Positions 8,656-16,151 of a DNA stretch of 64,000 bases are shown here, piece after piece. How positions within the stretch are numbered: the stretch's first letter is position 1; every line of letters begins with the position of its first letter. The stretch comes from Tropheryma whipplei str. Twist. GTDB lineage: Bacteria; Actinomycetota; Actinomycetes; Actinomycetales; Microbacteriaceae. A program made the translations under genes and the position numbers. The DNA is taken from contig NC_004572.3 of the NCBI RefSeq assembly GCF_000007485.1, positions 434,001 through 498,000 on the forward strand. The letters are read 5' to 3'. The notes beneath the pieces were generated by a model. The model ran no database searches. It was not told the origin of the DNA and saw only the letters and a program-made list of their open reading frames with translations.

Positions 8656-9615
8656 TTAATGTCTGGTCCGCAAACCGCACCACCATGCGTAACCGGACAT
8701 CTTATTTTTACCCTCCGGATGAAGCAATACAAGTTCAACCGGCAGATCTGCCGTTCCGACAAACACTTTCTTGTCAAGCATAACAAGCTCACCGGGTGCT
8801 AATGAACTTGCGAAACAATCAGAAGGTTGTTTCGCCGAGATAACTTTTATTCTCTTATTATTTTCAAAAAAATACGCAGATGGATCTGGATTGGCAGCCC
8901 TTATAAGTCTTAGGATTTTCTCAGAATTCTGCGTCCAGTCAATTTGGCATTCGTTGTAAGTCAATTTTGGCGCATGCGTGACACTTCCCTTCTGTGGCAC
9001 GGCAGCTTCAAGTTTACTGTCAAGAGAGTCCAGCACTTCAACAAGAAAAGGTGCAGAATACTCGGCCATTTTTAAAATCTCCTCACCTGAGTTGAGATTT
9101 CGTGAAAAAGTGTATCTTTTACTTTCAAGTATTGCACCAGAATCTAATTCCCGTTCAAGCCGAAAAATTGTGAAACCGCTCGAATCAAGACCATTCATAA
9201 TTGCTCTTTGAACCGGTGCAGCGCCCCTAAACTGTGGAAGAAGAGAAAAATGTAAATTGATCCATCCAAAGCGGGGAATGGATAGAATTTCTTCGCCAAG
9301 AAGAACGCCATATGAAACTATCACACCAATATCTGGGGCTAAGGAATGTATTTTTTCTCGCGCTAACTCGTACCTCGCGAGCGCGGATTTCGTACAGCTT
9401 TTAGGGGGTCGCAGAATAGGTGCCTCTATTACCGGAATCTGCCAATTCTGCGCCTGTACAGAAATAACATTGTTTAAATCCGTACTGCATAGATCTGCCG
9501 GAACGCGCTTTGCTAAAACTCCAACCAGAGCATGTTGGCTTGTTTTTATGCAACGCAACGCTGGCAACGCAACGCTTGAAGTACCGGCATATACAATCCG
9601 TAAACTAGATTTCAT
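8656..9615 (-). CDS. fmt: Methionyl-tRNA formyltransferase
   Basis: Formylates initiator Met-tRNA using 10-formyl-THF. The N-terminus KSSLRIVYAGTSSVALPAL is the family Rossmann-like start. The catalytic segment INLHFSLLPQFRGAAPVQRAI contains the conserved SLLP and RGAAP motifs. The C-terminal OB-like domain ends with HPEGKNKMSG (P.GK..M). The ATG at 9615 is preferred over an upstream start at 9660 because the first 15 residues of the longer form are not family-like. With the 9615 start it overlaps priA by 11 bp, suggesting translational coupling. Confidence 0.95.
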   Translation of the reverse strand: MKSSLRIVYAGTSSVALPALRCIKTSQHALVGVLAKRVPADLCSTDLNNVISVQAQNWQIPVIEAPILRPPKSCTKSALARYELAREKIHSLAPDIGVIVSYGVLLGEEILSIPRFGWINLHFSLLPQFRGAAPVQRAIMNGLDSSGFTIFRLERELDSGAILESKRYTFSRNLNSGEEILKMAEYSAPFLVEVLDSLDSKLEAAVPQKGSVTHAPKLTYNECQIDWTQNSEKILRLIRAANPDPSAYFFENNKRIKVISAKQPSDCFASSLAPGELVMLDKKVFVGTADLPVELVLLHPEGKNKMSGYAWWCGLRTRH

Positions 9616-11479
9616 CGAGAATTTCCGGGTCGTCACATCTAATTTTGATAGAGCTACCACGCAAAGAATCCAACATTTTTTTCACAAAATCCATCACTCT
9701 ATTGACATCCTTAAAATCGTTCATAACAATCAAGCGAAATTTTGAATCATCCTGGCTTATAGGGCCAAAAACCCTAACAGGATCAAATTCCCTGAGATGC
9801 AAAGCGATAATATCAATTTCACTTTTACGACCAGTTATACTGAAAATTCTCACAGCCGGAGGTAATTTTAGGGTAATCCTATGCTCCAACTCTGTTTCCA
9901 GATAGCTCACAAGTTGCCAAGCGCCGATCGCTCTCACTAATCTATTTACAATACCTGGAATTATAAGAGTGCCATCATGTCGTAATAGGGAAATTGCAGC
10001 AGTCCACCTTTTTAGAGTCGAGTAGGCAGTCTCAAAGTTTTGCCTAACGGCCATTGTGTTTGCATCAAGAATTAAAACAGCAGCATAGCCCTGCGAAACT
10101 AACGGCTCGCTACCGCAAGTCGAAACAACAATAGTGCCTTTAAGCATTTTGACATCAAGTAACTCAATCGGATTCGATGAATCGCTTGTTAGCACGTTAC
10201 ACCCTGGAAATGCCTGGGTTAATTCATATGCAGTTCTATCACTGCCCCTTCTGAGCATAACAATTTTTTGTGATCCACAAATTGAACATGCGTTATCGGC
10301 AATTTTGGCACACCATTTACACTGAGAGGTGCCGTAAAAAGATGTTTTTGTGAGAGGTCCGGAGCAGTCCTTACAGCGGGCAAGTTGGCCGCAATTTGCA
10401 CAGGAAAAGCTTTGAATATGACCCTTCTGTTGCACCTGAACCAAAACGGGTCCCGTATCCAAAGCGTTTCTCATAACTCTTATGGCATCAGATGGAATCT
10501 GCCCGGGTTCTTTCGGTACAAAAAGTTTTGGCCTTCTTCGATATGCGTATCCGACACATTCTATATGACCGGTTTTTTCCAGATACATAACCGGCATGCT
10601 TGGGATATGACAAGCAAATAATAAAACACAGCCGGAGATTTGTTGTCTTATTAGTGCAATATCTCTTATATGTGGATATGGAGTCCTGTGTTCAAGAAAT
10701 GCATAATTTGCCTCATCCCAAATTGCTATAAGCCCTAGATTGTTGCTGGGCGCATAAATAACAGAACGGTTCCCAACAATGATTCTCTCCCTATCAAGGA
10801 GGCAATCAAGAAAGTTTTTATATCTATCGGACGAAGTTTGATTTGAATTAAGAATCTTTATATCATCATTCCGTAATTCAGGCACCTTTGACAGTGCCTT
10901 TAAGAGTTGCCTCTGACATTTTTGATCTGGAACAGCAAGAATTGCTGTTCTACCAGATCGATAACATTGAGTGGCAAGGGCAGCAAATTCGTGGGCCCAC
11001 GGTTGAATACCCTGAGTATCGATACCTATCGGGACGCACAATGAATACCTGCACCGTGAGGTCAAGCGCACGCGCTGACTGAAAAAGGCAAAATCTTGAC
11101 TCTGGACTGGTGGATCCGTATCTTTTATGCCGGACAGATTTTTAAAGAAGGCTTTTTCTATCCTGACTCTTCTTTTAGGAATTGCAAGATGCAGCAAATT
11201 ACCAATCTGACTGCAGTTTCTTCGTGCAATCCTGTGAGCCAAAAGGCTTATATCACGTGTTAGAACAGGTATTTCCAAGGGCTTATCATGGATAAAACGC
11301 AAATGTCCTACGTAAGATTCTGGAGTGTGTATGTTCAAGACATAACCCTCACAGATTTTGCCCCTGAAAGGAACAGTTACGAGGTGCCCTCTGTTTATAT
11401 GTAAACCATCTGGTACAAAATAGTCCAGCAGAATATCTCGTCCCGATAAATTCAGAAGAACTTTTGCTACACGCGGCAC
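9605..11479 (-). CDS. priA: Degenerate PriA-like primosomal protein
   Basis: A 624-residue PriA homologue. The N-terminal DNA-binding domain (FVPDGLHINRGHLVTVPFRG) is recognisable, and a zinc module is formed by CANC, CKDC, CKWC and CSIC. The helicase motifs are lost: the Walker A region reads CYRSGRTAILAVPDQKC rather than GSGKT, and the DEAH-box position reads IWDEAN. Loss of ATPase motifs is known for actinobacterial PriA, so this is probably a structural replication-restart factor and not a decayed gene. It directly follows metK, with its start codon abutting the metK stop. Confidence 0.9.
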   Translation of the reverse strand: MPRVAKVLLNLSGRDILLDYFVPDGLHINRGHLVTVPFRGKICEGYVLNIHTPESYVGHLRFIHDKPLEIPVLTRDISLLAHRIARRNCSQIGNLLHLAIPKRRVRIEKAFFKNLSGIKDTDPPVQSQDFAFFSQRVRLTSRCRYSLCVPIGIDTQGIQPWAHEFAALATQCYRSGRTAILAVPDQKCQRQLLKALSKVPELRNDDIKILNSNQTSSDRYKNFLDCLLDRERIIVGNRSVIYAPSNNLGLIAIWDEANYAFLEHRTPYPHIRDIALIRQQISGCVLLFACHIPSMPVMYLEKTGHIECVGYAYRRRPKLFVPKEPGQIPSDAIRVMRNALDTGPVLVQVQQKGHIQSFSCANCGQLARCKDCSGPLTKTSFYGTSQCKWCAKIADNACSICGSQKIVMLRRGSDRTAYELTQAFPGCNVLTSDSSNPIELLDVKMLKGTIVVSTCGSEPLVSQGYAAVLILDANTMAVRQNFETAYSTLKRWTAAISLLRHDGTLIIPGIVNRLVRAIGAWQLVSYLETELEHRITLKLPPAVRIFSITGRKSEIDIIALHLREFDPVRVFGPISQDDSKFRLIVMNDFKDVNRVMDFVKKMLDSLRGSSIKIRCDDPEILDEI

Positions 11480-12667
11480 TTAAACAGCACCCAAAAGAGC
11501 GTTAAGCTTATCAGGACAGATGCGCTCCCAGGTAAAGATATCTCGACCGAAATGGCCGTATGCAGCCGTTTTTTGATATATGGGCCTTTTTAGATCGAGA
11601 GAATCTATAACAGCAGCGGGCCTGAAGTCAAATACCTTTAGAATTGCACGCTTGAGCTTATCTAAGGCGATAGTATTTGTCCCGTGTGTGTCAATGTTAA
11701 ACGCAACCGGATGGGCTTTTCCAATTGCGTATGAGATCTGTACTTCAATCGATTCGGCAAAATCAGCCGCAACAACGTGTTTAGCAACCCATCTCGCCAT
11801 ATAGGAGGCGAAACGATCAAGCTTTGATGGATCCTTACCGCTAAGGGCACCTCCACCATGCTTTGCGGCACATCCATACGTATCAACAACAATCTTTCGA
11901 CCGGTAAGTCCAGAGTCTGCGGAAGGTCCCCCCGTAACAAATCTTCCAGCCGGATTTATCAAAAAAGTAGCTTTGCTACAATCAAGACCGGTTGCTGAAA
12001 TAACCGGTCTTACAACACGCTCAAGAATGTCAAACCTCAGTTTGTCTAGGTCAACAGAATCTTCATGCTGTGCCGAAATAACGACTGTTTCAAGCGTTTT
12101 GGGTCTATTCGCCGAATCATAACCTAGGGTAACCTGCGATTTTCCATCAGGCAAAAGATACGGAAGAATCTTCTCTTTTCTCACGAAGGCTAAGGAGTAT
12201 GCAAGCTTATGCGCAATAGTAATTGGCAAGGGCATCATCTCTGGTGTTTCCCTGCACGCATAGCCAAAGACGCTTCCCTGGTCGCCTGAGCCTTGTTGTG
12301 AAAAACTGTTTCGCCCCAAATCACCCTGTTGATTGCGATATTCGAGAGAGAAGTTTACAGCATCTGCAATCTCCTTGGATTGAGAGGTTATGGATTCCTG
12401 TATCGAACACGTATTACCGTCTATGCCCGCGTCTTCGCTGGTATAACCAATGTCCAAGATTGTCTTTCTGATTATCCCGGGTATATCAACAGAATCCGGA
12501 TTTGATACTTCACCGAAGACATGCACAACGCCGTTACCTGCAATTGTCTCAATACCTGCACGGGCATTCTTATCTTTGCAAATAACACCATCAAGAATCG
12601 CATCAGAAATCTGATCACATAGTTTATCCGGATGCCCTTCTGTCACAGATTCAGATGTGAGAATCAC
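11480..12667 (-). CDS. metK: S-adenosylmethionine synthetase
   Basis: Makes S-adenosylmethionine from methionine and ATP. The 395-residue sequence has SVTEGHPDKLCDQISDA at the N-terminus (ATP-binding His and metal Asp), FGYACRETPEMMPLPI (GYA.(d)ET.e.MP), the flexible-loop/phosphate segment GGPSADSGLTGRKIVVDTYG, and GGGALSGKDPSKLDRFASY. All are strongly conserved in MetK. It lies between coaBC and priA in a tight minus-strand run. No SAM riboswitch was seen upstream, where only 9 bp separate it from coaBC. Confidence 0.97.
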   Translation of the reverse strand: MILTSESVTEGHPDKLCDQISDAILDGVICKDKNARAGIETIAGNGVVHVFGEVSNPDSVDIPGIIRKTILDIGYTSEDAGIDGNTCSIQESITSQSKEIADAVNFSLEYRNQQGDLGRNSFSQQGSGDQGSVFGYACRETPEMMPLPITIAHKLAYSLAFVRKEKILPYLLPDGKSQVTLGYDSANRPKTLETVVISAQHEDSVDLDKLRFDILERVVRPVISATGLDCSKATFLINPAGRFVTGGPSADSGLTGRKIVVDTYGCAAKHGGGALSGKDPSKLDRFASYMARWVAKHVVAADFAESIEVQISYAIGKAHPVAFNIDTHGTNTIALDKLKRAILKVFDFRPAAVIDSLDLKRPIYQKTAAYGHFGRDIFTWERICPDKLNALLGAV

Positions 12668-12676
12668 AACTTACCT

Positions 12677-13930
12677 TTAAAGCGACCTGTCGAGAGGGTC
12701 AATATATGTAACGATCACTCTCTCGGAGAGGAAATCAAGGATACGCTTTGCAATGTAATCCTTACTACCCCTTGCCGTGAAAAAGACCTGCTTATCATCT
12801 ATTAAACTGACCTCATTATCGGAAACATCAAAACCAACATCAAAACCAACTTGATTTACAACCATGTAGTCACAGCCCTTGCTAAGGAGCTTTTGTCGAG
12901 CGATATCTATACGGAAATTGGCAGATTCCTCTGTTTCAGCAGAAAACCCTACAAGCACTCTGGGGCGGGATTTATTGCTGGCAAGCTCACGAAGAAGGTC
13001 ATCGGTCGAGATAAGCTGCAAAGTCCAGCCATCATTACTCTTTATTTTCTGTGACGCAACCTCTCTTGGTTGAAAATCAGAAACTGCTGCAGCCATTATG
13101 ACAACATCGCTCGTATCAATGTTATCGGACAAGGCCTTCCGCATCTCTTCAGCTGTTACGACGGTAATAACTCTCATACCGGTTGGCAAAGTAACCGCCT
13201 CGACATTTGCTGCTATAAGAATCACCTCAGCAGACCTCTTCTGCGCTTCTTTAGCTATGGCAATTGCTTGCTTTCCACTCGAACGATTCCCGATATAACG
13301 AACCGGATCTATTGGCTGCCTTGTTCCCCCGGCGGTTATTAGAAACTTTTTACCCGACAGCTTACCAGTCTGGTGGTTTAAAAGGCTGCGTGAAACATAC
13401 TGCACAATTTCGCAGGGATCCACCATTCGCCCAATACCCCAGTCACCACTGCTAAGATCACCAGTAACCGGACCAAGAACATGATAACCACGCTCTAGCA
13501 AACAATTGACGTTATCACGAGTTGCGGGATTCTCCCACATGGCAGTATGCATAGAGGGGACGAACAATACGGGAGCATGAGAGGAGAGAATGGTCTGAGT
13601 GACTATATCGCTTGCCAAACCCGCCCGGGCGGCAGCAAGAATATTTGCAGTTGCCGGTGCAACCACAATGGCGTCTGCCCACCGAGAAATATCAATATGA
13701 CTCTGAGAAATATCAATATGACTCTGGTCATCGCAGGGAAAATTCAGAACGTGATGCCCGGTAAAAACACGAAAAGGTTCGCCTGCCACAAACTGGGAAG
13801 CCCCATTGGTGAAGCCAACCCTAACATCGTAGCCCTCTTTTACGAATAATCTGGCAAGATAAACAGACTTGTATGCCGAGATGGACCCACATACGCCCAA
13901 GAAAATGCGCCCGATCGCATTTTGCATCAC
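12677..13930 (-). CDS. coaBC: Bifunctional CoaBC: phosphopantothenoylcysteine synthetase/decarboxylase
   Basis: Carries two successive coenzyme A steps: CoaB couples cysteine to 4'-phosphopantothenate and CoaC decarboxylates the product. The N-terminal flavodoxin-like CoaC domain shows LGVCGSISAYKS, the SHIDIS-RWAD segment with its catalytic His, APATANILA and PSMHTAMWENPAT. The CoaB domain shows ITAGGTRQPIDPVRYIGNRSSGKQ and AAAVSDFQP. Two short tandem duplications mark the gene: SHIDISQSHIDIS (residues 70-82), repeating the catalytic-His motif, and VGFDVGFDV (about 361-369). Length is 417 residues. The start overlaps the rpoZ stop by 4 bp. Confidence 0.95.
   Translation of the reverse strand: MMQNAIGRIFLGVCGSISAYKSVYLARLFVKEGYDVRVGFTNGASQFVAGEPFRVFTGHHVLNFPCDDQSHIDISQSHIDISRWADAIVVAPATANILAAARAGLASDIVTQTILSSHAPVLFVPSMHTAMWENPATRDNVNCLLERGYHVLGPVTGDLSSGDWGIGRMVDPCEIVQYVSRSLLNHQTGKLSGKKFLITAGGTRQPIDPVRYIGNRSSGKQAIAIAKEAQKRSAEVILIAANVEAVTLPTGMRVITVVTAEEMRKALSDNIDTSDVVIMAAAVSDFQPREVASQKIKSNDGWTLQLISTDDLLRELASNKSRPRVLVGFSAETEESANFRIDIARQKLLSKGCDYMVVNQVGFDVGFDVSDNEVSLIDDKQVFFTARGSKDYIAKRILDFLSERVIVTYIDPLDRSL
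12825..12848. repeat. 12-bp perfect tandem duplication in coaBC (CoaB part)
   Basis: The 12-mer ACATCAAAACCA occurs twice head to tail (12825-12836, 12837-12848). It is in frame and duplicates four residues (VGFD) near the C-terminal end of CoaB. Confidence 0.9.
13684..13725. repeat. 21-bp perfect tandem duplication in coaBC (CoaC part)
   Basis: Two identical 21-bp units sit head to tail at 13684-13704 and 13705-13725. The duplication is in frame and repeats seven residues including the His of the HIxL/I-type motif just before RWAD, next to the CoaC active site. Confidence 0.95.
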
Positions 13931-14223
13931 TCGGCTGCAGAAGACTTAAGATCGAGTTTATCCTCGGCAATCTCACGCATTGCGACTGTAAGGGACTTAT
14001 CATCAGCATCAACAGAAACAAGCGGCCCAACATGAGCATAAAACGACCCTTCATGCAGGTCAATATAGTACTGATCTATCTGCCGCGCGCGTTTAGCCGC
14101 ATAGATCACAAGGCCATATTTTGAACCCGACCTGCTGAGCAAAGAATCAAGAGGTGGATCTGCTATTCCGCGATCTTCTTCCATATACAAAACCTTTTCC
14201 AGAAAAGTATTTACATTTTCCAA
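13927..14223 (-). CDS. rpoZ: RNA polymerase omega subunit
   Basis: A small RNA polymerase subunit that helps assemble beta-prime. The 98-residue protein has the omega signature DSLLSRSGSKYGLVIYAAKR followed by ARQIDQYY and, as in actinobacteria, a C-terminal GPLVSVDADDKSLTVAMREI extension. It lies between the mIHF-Gmk gene and coaBC, the usual actinobacterial gmk-rpoZ-coaBC order, and overlaps coaBC by 4 bp (ATGA). Confidence 0.95.
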   Translation of the reverse strand: MENVNTFLEKVLYMEEDRGIADPPLDSLLSRSGSKYGLVIYAAKRARQIDQYYIDLHEGSFYAHVGPLVSVDADDKSLTVAMREIAEDKLDLKSSAAE

Positions 14224-14306
14224 ATAAACCGAACAGCAAATATACTAACCCAAAACAATGCTGTAAACAACAGAACTCTAGCAAGAGTAAATATAGCCAG
14301 ATGTTG

Positions 14307-15221
14307 TTAAACACGATTCATGGCCAGCCATAATTCATTTGCCGCAATTTCAACATCAGCATTGACAATCTTGTAGTCAAACTCGCCTATAGCCTCAAGT
14401 TCCTTTTTTGCTGTTGCCAGACGTGCATCAATTTCATCCTGTGATTCACTCCCGCGGCGTTTTATTCTACAAATCAAGTCATCCCAAGCGGGAGGCAGTA
14501 AAATAACCGTTCTAACTGCAGGCAATATCTTCCTTACCTTGCGCATTCCTTGGAGATCAATTTCGAGTATAACCGGCTGGCCCGTGTGCAGCAGACGTTC
14601 AACTTCTTCCTTTGGCGTTCCGTATTTGTGAAGGCCATGCACGGTGGCCCATTCAAGCATTTGCCCACTTCTTACCATGCAATCAAATACCTCATCGGTA
14701 ACAAAATAATAATCAATACCATCTCTTTCGCTATCCCTCGGCTCTCTTGTTGTAGCAGATATAGAAACTTTGACTTGAGGGTGACATTTTCTTAAATGGC
14801 TTATAACCGTACCCTTACCAACTGCCGTTGGCCCGGCAACAATGGTCAAAAGATCCAAAAGGTCAGTCCATAAGTCAAAAAGCTGCATCCTTTGTATTCC
14901 AAGATGAGTTTTCAAAAATGCCTCAAGACGAACATATTGAAGCGACCCAAGACCCGCAATTCGTTTACGGGAAGCAATGCCCAGTTCAAGCATTACACGA
15001 GCGAGTTTTACTCTGCCAATACCAGGCAGAGGGGATAAAAGATCTGCAACACGCATATTTGAAATTACACTGCCCTTCCTGTTTCGCCCATAACGAAGGA
15101 AATACAGGGAGCAGTGCGGTAGAAAGGCGATTTTCTTCTTCACTTCTGCACGGATCTTCCGCACTTCAACCCCTTTTTTTGATGCCGACTGCCAGTCGGG
15201 TTTTGGAGGAGGGCGTCTCAT
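14307..15221 (-). CDS. gmk: mIHF-guanylate kinase fusion protein
   Basis: A 304-residue protein made of two normally separate proteins. Residues about 18-108 match actinobacterial mIHF: a basic helix (RKIRAEVKKKI), then VISNMRVADLLSPLPGIG, RVKLARVMLELGIASRKRIA and GLGSLQ. mIHF is a nucleoid DNA-bending protein. Residues about 126-304 are guanylate kinase (GMP to GDP) with P-loop AGPTAVGKGT, SISATTREPRDSERDGIDYYFV and ILEIDLQGM. In relatives mihF sits immediately before gmk and after pyrF, exactly here, so fusion of neighbours is the simple explanation. Met112 could allow an independent Gmk start, so a separate kinase product cannot be excluded. Confidence 0.9.
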   Translation of the reverse strand: MRRPPPKPDWQSASKKGVEVRKIRAEVKKKIAFLPHCSLYFLRYGRNRKGSVISNMRVADLLSPLPGIGRVKLARVMLELGIASRKRIAGLGSLQYVRLEAFLKTHLGIQRMQLFDLWTDLLDLLTIVAGPTAVGKGTVISHLRKCHPQVKVSISATTREPRDSERDGIDYYFVTDEVFDCMVRSGQMLEWATVHGLHKYGTPKEEVERLLHTGQPVILEIDLQGMRKVRKILPAVRTVILLPPAWDDLICRIKRRGSESQDEIDARLATAKKELEAIGEFDYKIVNADVEIAANELWLAMNRV

Positions 15222-15239
15222 ATATCGCCAATAACCTTC

Positions 15240-16151
15240 CTAACCAGCATTCTCGTGCGAATCGTCAAAAAGCGATCTTAGCTCTTCGGAGCGAGTATTC
15301 ACAAGTGCAGAAAACCGCCTGGGGCCTGAGGCAAGCAGACTGCGAGATTCACTTATTATCAAATTAGAGATAAGACTGCCAAATCGTTTTCGGGAATCCT
15401 TAAGCTCTACCCCTTGGTAACCAAAGCCCGGTGCAAGAATTGGCATAACCCTTGAAAACTCAGAGAGATTGCAACCAATCCCCAGAGATAAAAGATCGCT
15501 TGTGGCAGACAAAACAACTCCAAAACTGGAACAATCAGAGGGATTACCTACAAGAGTCCCGATACTCTCAAAAATGTATGACGCAACGGTTATATCGGAA
15601 CATGACAATATGCTTCCAGAGGACTCACCGAAAATTCCCTGGCGATCTTGCAGAATTGCACTCTGTATCGGAAATGCATGCATCTCGGAAGTTGCCGCGA
15701 GAAAAAACAAGCCTGCGCCATTTTGTCTTGCGATATCAATGCTGCCCTTAAAACTGCCAAGACCAACATAAGGAGATACGGTCAGGGCATCACTAAAGAG
15801 CCGTGAATCCCTACACAACCAAGCCTTTGCGTATCCTGACATTGTCGATGCAATATCCCCCCTTTTTCCATCGGCTATCACAAGAGCGCCGGTTGAGCGA
15901 ATTGCGGATATTACCTCCTCAAGCGCAAAAATCCCCTTCGAGCCAAATCTTTCGTAAAAAGCAACCTGTACCTTATAGAGGCCAACACATTCAGATGATA
16001 AGTCAAGTATCCTAAGGGCAAACTCTTGCGCACCAGCGGGAGAGTTTGGAAGCCCCCACTGCTCCAAAATCCACTCATGTGGATCTATTCCGACACACAG
16101 ATGCCCAAAATCAGTGAAGGCATTCTGCAATCTATCCCCGAAAGAGATCAT
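15240..16151 (-). CDS. pyrF: Orotidine 5'-phosphate decarboxylase (actinobacterial type)
   Basis: Last step of UMP synthesis. The 303-residue sequence is the longer PyrF subtype seen in actinobacteria. It shows [20 protein letters not shown] at the N-terminus, the catalytic ADGKRGDI at residues 93-100 (Lys and Asp pairs) and a C-terminal phosphate-binding APGFGYQG. The start codon overlaps the carB end by 4 bp, and the gene ends 18 bp before the mIHF-Gmk start, so all are probably one transcript. Confidence 0.95.
   Translation of the reverse strand: MISFGDRLQNAFTDFGHLCVGIDPHEWILEQWGLPNSPAGAQEFALRILDLSSECVGLYKVQVAFYERFGSKGIFALEEVISAIRSTGALVIADGKRGDIASTMSGYAKAWLCRDSRLFSDALTVSPYVGLGSFKGSIDIARQNGAGLFFLAATSEMHAFPIQSAILQDRQGIFGESSGSILSCSDITVASYIFESIGTLVGNPSDCSSFGVVLSATSDLLSLGIGCNLSEFSRVMPILAPGFGYQGVELKDSRKRFGSLISNLIISESRSLLASGPRRFSALVNTRSEELRSLFDDSHENAG

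Noticed and set aside
8493-8792. Minus-strand open frame of 99 codons overlapping the 3' end of fmt
   Set aside because: Out of frame with fmt for about half its length, Cys-rich, no family resemblance, no ribosome binding site seen.
9550-9576. Direct repeat of GCAACGCAACGCT inside fmt
   Set aside because: The 14-bp period is out of frame and the encoded ALPALRC fits the normal family sequence, so it is probably chance in a conserved motif.
12668-12676. SAM riboswitch upstream of metK
   Set aside because: Only 9 bp separate metK from coaBC, so there is no space for one.
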